Shown here piece after piece: positions 19,625 to 24,371 of a DNA stretch of 24,371 nt. A model generated the notes under the pieces. The model had not been told where the DNA came from. It saw nothing but the letters and a program-made list of their open reading frames with translations, and ran no database searches. Source of the DNA: Plantago elongata (Eukaryota > Streptophyta > Magnoliopsida > Lamiales > Plantaginaceae); NCBI GenBank assembly GCA_036897095.1, contig JAYMSP010002424.1:1-24371 (forward strand), read 5' to 3'. The position numbers and the translations under genes were made by a program. Position 1 is the first letter of the stretch; every line of letters begins with the position of its first letter.

Positions 19625-21840
19625 ATGCTGATAATGTAAATCACTTGATCTCCTACTATGTTCAATACTAAGTCATCGATTTTCGTTGTTCGAATACTAC
19701 GCAGTGTTAGGATTCATTTTCGGTAGTTTATATAGCTTCAGTTTTCAAATGGAAAGGTGACTCAGATATGTAGGAGTATTTCATTTTGATAACTTGGGTG
19801 TGTGTATAGTTAAATTTGTATTAGGCACTATTGGCTTAGCGTTTTAGTTTTCTGAAAACGTTGTTAATTATGAACTAAAGATGTGTAGAAGAGCTATGGC
19901 CTATGTGTATGATATGTATGCCCCTGCTAATGGATCCATGTCCTAAATAAGCACAATTTATAGCGGACATAGGATGTGCAAATGAGTGTTGATGCTAGAC
20001 CATACTGTATTTGATTTAGAGGAGAGCTTATCAGGAAAGGTTCCATATCATAACATGTGTTTACAAAACAATCAATATTATCTGACCCCTTTGTAGAATT
20101 TTGAAGGCCAAATTAGTATACCTGTTTCTGCCTTGCTCAGAACTGAATGAAGATATTTCTATTGTTTTTACAACTTAGTGTTAGAGTAACATGACTACTG
20201 TATAAATTGTTGGATAGAGATGTTCTACCAAAGTTATCTATGTACTCTTTATTGCTACATAGTGCTTTAAGAGTGAGTTATGAGATTAGGAAGCAGATAA
20301 AGAGTGAGTTAAGATGAATAATCCAATTAATCTTGGTCAGAACTGCACTCTTTACTGAACTTGGAGTAGAACTTAATGTATGTTGGATAATTTAATTTAG
20401 AACTGACAAGAGGCTATGCATGATAAAGCAGTGCCTGATAGGTAGGTTCGTACACCACTTGATCTTCTTTTCAAATTCATGTTATAATGTCATCAACCGA
20501 CCTGAGTGCACCAATCACTTGTCTAACATGAAGCAAAATAGCATGTATGATACATTCGTGAGCGTGAGTCCTAGCTATTGAATGTGGGAGGATTATTGCT
20601 TGGTCAAAATATTAAGTGATTGAAAGCACACTGATTGTGATAGGACATATCAAGACACTTGGGAAAGGTGAAGTTCTGTTTTTTTATTGATCTCCCAAGA
20701 TATTGACGAGCATCCGGATTACATATTAAAGGAGGGCTTTCCCTTTTTCTCCAGGCAAAATGATAAGAACCTGAAGATAATGTAAAATAAAGTATAAGGT
20801 TAATGCATTTACATTAGCAGGAAGCAACCCAGACTGGATGCTATGACCGTACTTCGATGCTTGCTCATTACATATTTTTGAGGAAAATGCCGTTAAATAT
20901 TCTGAGGGGCGTTCTAGTGTTGGGGCTGAATATAGTTTTAGATTTCAAAAGTTGTTTTAGAAGTCGAGACTGCATACTGGAGCAGTTAAATGCTCGGAGT
21001 GTGATACTAGAATTACTGTTCTATGTCGTCATTGATTTTTTCTTCTAAAATTATATAATTCGTTTCTCCTCTAGCCTTCTATAATCTTTGTCAGTTTCTT
21101 GAATCTTGTACTAACTTGGAGCTTAGAGTGTTGTTTTCTTCTTTATCTTAATCTTGTTTGCAGTCTAGATCTCACCTTTGGCATACTATTTTCTCTTACC
21201 TATTCGCCATCTTCTTCGCTGCAAGTTTGCATCCATTGATGTTTTCCTGAACTGTGCTTTTTATTGCAATCTGCTAAACGTATATGGTGAAAGACTGAAG
21301 ACTAAAGGAATGCAAATGAAGATGGCGCTGATACTACTGATTTGAGGCCTCTTTTCAAATTTTCGGCTGAAGGTTCCTGCTCGAATGCTTTCGTAAATAT
21401 TTAGAGATGTTGGTTAATAAGAATGTGCAAGTTTCCTTGAATTTGTTAAACATTGTATATGATAATACGATGGCACTGACTTCCCTTAGTTCAAGTTTGA
21501 CATACGCTGACAAGTTCAGCAGGACTTATTAAACAAGTTATCAATTTAAGGTATTGTGAACATAGATGTTTAAGTTTCCTCAAATTAATGATGATTCACA
21601 TTTGTGAGGAAATTGAGCAATAAATTCACACCATAGTTATAGATTGGTCTGTGGCGTACCATACTTAAACTGATACTTACAATTACAAGCTAAGCCTTTT
21701 AAACGAATCTGTAAGTTTATAACCACATCAAAGTAAGAGTATTGCTGCATCTTTAAGTTTTTACATGAGAAAAATGTGAAGCAGTCAAGGTTTATACCCA
21801 TAGGTACACTGGGGTAAAAATGAGTTTCCAGAAATTATTT
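19625..21840. other. Long non-coding stretch after the microprotein gene
   Basis: The first few hundred bases are probably the microprotein 3'UTR. Beyond that I see no convincing exon. Composition is T/G-rich on the plus strand and less AT-rich than the other spacers, so unrecognised non-coding transcription or UTR introns are possible. The 63-codon frame at 20857-21048 is hydrophobic and without a known domain. Confidence 0.45.
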
Positions 21841-21850
21841 TCAATTACTA

Positions 21851-22440
21851 TCTAAATATATATATAATAATAAAAGTGGTGTGCGCTTAGACAAATCTTA
21901 TATGGCTTGTATCTTTAAATCTTGTTCAGTTTCATGAACAAAAATAAATCAAAAAATATATTATAATTTAAAAGTAACTATTTAATTTTGGTATGTTATA
22001 ATTTTTATTAAATTATATATAACGTTATATATAGAACTCCGAAAAATATGTTGAGCATATATATTTGGATTCATCTTGGTAAGACGAATCCCTAGACACC
22101 AATCTCATATAGATAATGTTAACTAAATAAATTCTAAACATATTTAAAAAAATTCATAAATTTAAAGATATGTTTTGATTTATTACGATAAAACGAATTC
22201 ATAAATGTCAATTACTCATTAAAATAAGATATACATTTAAATAAGTATTTAATTGTGTAAATTTATATTTTGTCTTCACTATTTAATTTTAGTATTTTGA
22301 CAGCATAGTATATATAGTTTTTATTAAGCCTCATATAAAATTATCTTTATAACTCCGAAAAATATTTTAATTCAATAAATTATTAATTTATTAAATAAAT
22401 ATAAAGGTATTAAAGAAATTTATTTTTTAAGAACTTAGTA
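21851..22440. repeat. AT-rich repeat block with an internal about 316-bp-spaced duplication
   Basis: ACTATTTAATTTTGGTAT (21977) and ACTATTTAATTTTAGTAT (22278) each lead, through related AT-rich sequence, to an identical AACTCCGAAAAATAT (22035-22049 and 22351-22365). The block opens with TCTAAATATATATATAATAA and TAAAAGTGGTGTGCGC, which resembles a Helitron 5' end (TC after A), but no 3' CTRR hairpin was found. The element class is therefore uncertain. Confidence 0.5.
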
Positions 22441-22508
22441 CATCAGTCAACCGAAGTTCACAATATCCGTATTACCAAATCTAAAACACAATCAATGTAA
22501 AATTAGAC

Positions 22509-22600
22509 TTTGTTCTCTAAAATTTAAAATTACTTCAGTTCAGTTCCACTCAGTTTAATTTAACTCATCTCTGGTTAGTTATAATAATATACTATTTAAT
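22509..22600 (+). repeat. Dispersed 'CAGTTCAGTT' repeat, copy 5 (truncated)
   Basis: TTTGTTCTCTAAAATTTAAA followed by TTACTTCAGTTCAGTTCCAC and GGTTAGTTATAATAATA matches the left half of the family. The right terminus is missing. Confidence 0.5.
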
Positions 22601-22994
22601 GACTAGTTACTACTATTTAATGATGAGAAAAATGAGTTTCCAAAAACTGGTAAAAGGCTAATAAGAACCCGCCTAATTAATCTTCTATTTAAACACCCAT
22701 ATTAGTCAATGTGAAACTTTTGCTTTTCATTTTATCTATCATTTCTATAGATCATTGAATCCTAACAGGATCAAATTTAACCCCAACAATATAAGTTAAC
22801 CATGATCAATTAGAAGTCTAGAAATTATTCTACATAAAAACAATAATCGATAAAGACAATGAAGTTCTACAATATATATCATGTACATATGATAATAACA
22901 TATATATGTGGCTCTTATCATCTATGAACAAATGAACAAATAATCCTGGCTGAAAAGAAAAAAAGGTAATACTTCTAATGAAATGATATATGAA
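22601..22994 (-). other. Flank and probable 3'UTR of the ZAT11-like gene
   Basis: Downstream of the zinc-finger stop codon on the minus strand; AT-rich with no coding region. Part of it, nearest 22994, is probably the 3'UTR. Confidence 0.4.
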
Positions 22995-23561
22995 TCAAAT
23001 AAAACAATGAACAACAGGAGAATTAATCTTGCCAAAAATGAAATTGTTCTCCGATGGAGTCAAGTTCAAATCAAGGCTCAGAACCCTCCTGCTGCTATTC
23101 GATCTCTTCAAAACCGGAGCCTGCGAAAGCGACAGCGATAAAAACGGCATCTGCGGCATCTGCGATATCTGCTTCTGTTGTTGATGTTGTTGTTGCTGCT
23201 GCTTCTGGTCATTAAGAGCCGCCTTGTGCCTCCTCATGTGACCACCGAGCGCTTGCCCTATCGCAAACTCCAACCCGCAAATCGAACACTCATGTGTTTT
23301 CGGCTTCGGTGGCAAAGCAGACGCAGCTAACTGATCTGCTGTGAGACGCGGCTTCTTGTGGCTAGCACGGTGACCGCCTAGGGCTTGAAACGACGGGAAC
23401 TGCCTGTTGCACGTCTTGCATTCGAACACACGGTTTGCATACATGGACGAATCTTCGGCTGATACTTGGGCGGTCGTGGTGGATGATAAGAGCATGAGGC
23501 AATTAGCCATGGTTGTTATGTCCTCGTATTCTCCTTCTCTGGTGGTTCTCTTGAGTGCCAT
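22995..23561 (-). CDS. ZAT11: ZAT11-like C2H2 zinc-finger transcriptional repressor
   Basis: An intronless 188-residue nuclear DNA-binding protein of the plant C1-2i subclass (two dispersed zinc fingers). An L-box-like segment ([15 protein letters not shown], residues 11-25) precedes finger 1 (Cys48, Cys51, His64, His68) and finger 2 (Cys92, Cys95, His108, His112). Each finger contains the plant-specific QALGGH. A glutamine tract (119-131) follows. The C-terminus [21 protein letters not shown] contains the EAR repression motif LDLNL (163-167) and continues into FGK, minus one residue, as in ZAT11. The EAR motif recruits TOPLESS-type corepressors. Relatives respond to oxidative, metal, wounding or pathogen stress. 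The start is the first ATG after a CAA-rich leader. The ZAT11 assignment rests on the C-terminal block; ZAT12 and ZAT7 are related alternatives. Confidence 0.9.
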   Translation of the reverse strand: MALKRTTREGEYEDITTMANCLMLLSSTTTAQVSAEDSSMYANRVFECKTCNRQFPSFQALGGHRASHKKPRLTADQLAASALPPKPKTHECSICGLEFAIGQALGGHMRRHKAALNDQKQQQQQHQQQKQISQMPQMPFLSLSLSQAPVLKRSNSSRRVLSLDLNLTPSENNFIFGKINSPVVHCFI

Positions 23562-23656
23562 TGCTGTTGTTGGTGTTGATGTTGTTATGTATGAATATGA
23601 AAAGGTGTTAATTAACTTGTGAGATCGGTTAATGAGAGGGATAGTATACGTGTGTG

Positions 23657-23773
23657 TATATATATTGATGTGTTGAAGTGGTTGGGTTGTTCAAAAAGTT
23701 TGACTTTTAGAGTAAGGAAAGCAAATTGAAGGGGCAACTAGCTGCTTACTTGTTAGAGAAGGATGGAAGTCAA
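23657..23773 (-). promoter_or_regulatory. TATA box and W-boxes of the ZAT11-like gene
   Basis: Read on the minus strand, AATATATATA at 23666-23657 lies about 95 bp before the ATG and can serve as a TATA box. TTGACT W-box cores occur at 23700-23705 (plus strand) and, on the minus strand, at 23773-23768. WRKY factors bind TTGAC(C/T), which would fit stress induction of this gene class. The leader immediately before the ATG is a run of CAA/CAT triplets. Confidence 0.55.
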
Positions 23774-23799
23774 ATTATAATGAATGGATAGTTCGTGAC

Positions 23800-24174
23800 T
23801 AGCTCCATAAGCGTGTCACAATTTAGAACACTGCATTATTTTACTTCTAGTAGGTTTAGTACACATTGCTAATCATGTCATATATCATGCAGTTTATACA
23901 TAATTATTACTTCAAAGTTAAATCAAAATGTTCAAGTCTTTACTATGCAATTTTATTTGTGATAATTATACTCAACATTAAAGAGTCGAGGTAAATGGTA
24001 TTTGGTTTCAATAAATTTCAAGATGAGTAATTTATTGAGGGATATGAAGTTCTATGGTGAGTGAACTGTTCGTATAAAAATATGTATTAGTGATTGGGGC
24101 TAATTGTCATGCAACTTAAATGTCCCGATTTAAATACATGAATAGTATTCTGAATTGTAATGGGATTGTTAAAA
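23800..24174. other. AT-rich intergenic DNA, no gene seen
   Basis: No coding region or recognised regulatory site was found here beyond generic AT-rich sequence. Confidence 0.5.
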
Positions 24175-24296
24175 TTGTGTTTGGTATAAAATTGTAATTA
24201 GATAAGATATTATAGGCATGTTATATAGGTGGAGAAAAATGTTGATACTGTAAAGTCATTTCAAACTTCAGCATTTAAATGTTATAACAAACACAA
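24175..24296. mobile_element. Small MITE with 15-bp terminal inverted repeats
   Basis: TTGTGTTTGGTATAA (24175-24189) and TTATAACAAACACAA (24282-24296) are inverted repeats with one mismatch bounding a 122-bp AT-rich element. The TGTTTGGTAT tip is of a type common in plant hAT-like or Harbinger-like MITEs. Target-site duplication is unclear. Confidence 0.6.
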
Positions 24297-24305
24297 AATC
24301 ATCAA

Positions 24306-24335
24306 GTAGCATTCAAATGGGCATTTGGATGCTAC
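24306..24335. repeat. 30-bp near-perfect palindrome
   Basis: GTAGCATTCAAATGG is followed immediately by GCATTTGGATGCTAC. The halves are reverse complements except for one internal mismatch and the central base pair. It lies ten bases right of the MITE at 24175-24296. Confidence 0.9.
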
Positions 24336-24371
24336 TCCAATCAACCCATTGTCATTTTATTTATATATATA

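Noticed and set aside
20857..21048. 63-codon hydrophobic frame downstream of the microprotein gene
   Set aside because: No motif, no leader or promoter evidence, and composition like the surrounding non-coding DNA.

Overview
The window is nuclear DNA from a flowering plant, almost certainly a eudicot. It has AT-rich intergenic DNA, spliced genes with GT-AG introns, a chloroplast-targeted enzyme with a transit peptide, a plant-only C2H2 zinc-finger repressor, cell-wall genes and many short MITE-like repeats. Several degraded repeats end in sequence resembling the TACTCCCTCCGTCCC MITE family common in asterids such as Lamiales. That placement is a low-confidence inference.

Layout, left to right. 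(1) Positions 391-738 (minus) hold the N-terminal 81 codons of ribosomal protein eL13 (RPL13), with a 5'UTR intron and TGGGCT promoter boxes; the rest should lie beyond the left edge. (2) Positions 1200-4500 are AT-rich and gene-free, with MITE-like repeats. (3) Positions 4621-8573 (plus) are a four-exon GH17 beta-1,3-glucanase with a C-terminal X8/CBM43 domain, reconstructed here to 460 residues. Its 1.7-kb second intron contains, on the same strand, an arabinogalactan-protein (AGP) reading frame (6908-7237) that is broken by a TAG at codon 4. (4) Positions 8600-11010 are a transposon graveyard: a CACTA-like tip, a LINE reverse-transcriptase remnant, two related Helitron-like 3' ends and unexplained short tandem duplications. 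(5) Positions 11453-12103 (plus) encode a conserved-looking 216-residue protein of unknown function. (6) Positions 12560-16690 are repeats and apparently gene-free DNA. (7) Positions 16696-18261 (minus) are an intronless chloroplast threonine synthase. (8) Positions 19342-19624 (plus) are a two-exon gene for a 61-residue single-pass membrane microprotein. (9) Positions 19625-22990 show no gene. (10) Positions 22995-23561 (minus) are a ZAT11-like two-finger C2H2 repressor with an EAR motif. (11) The right end is AT-rich with a small MITE and a near-perfect palindrome.

The genes do not form a pathway; they are independent eukaryotic transcription units. The glucanase and the AGP are both cell-wall related, and their nesting is the most interesting feature. 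I found no CRISPR array, confident tRNA or rRNA gene, or recognisable new defence-type system. All exon boundaries are read by eye from splice consensus, frame and family knowledge.
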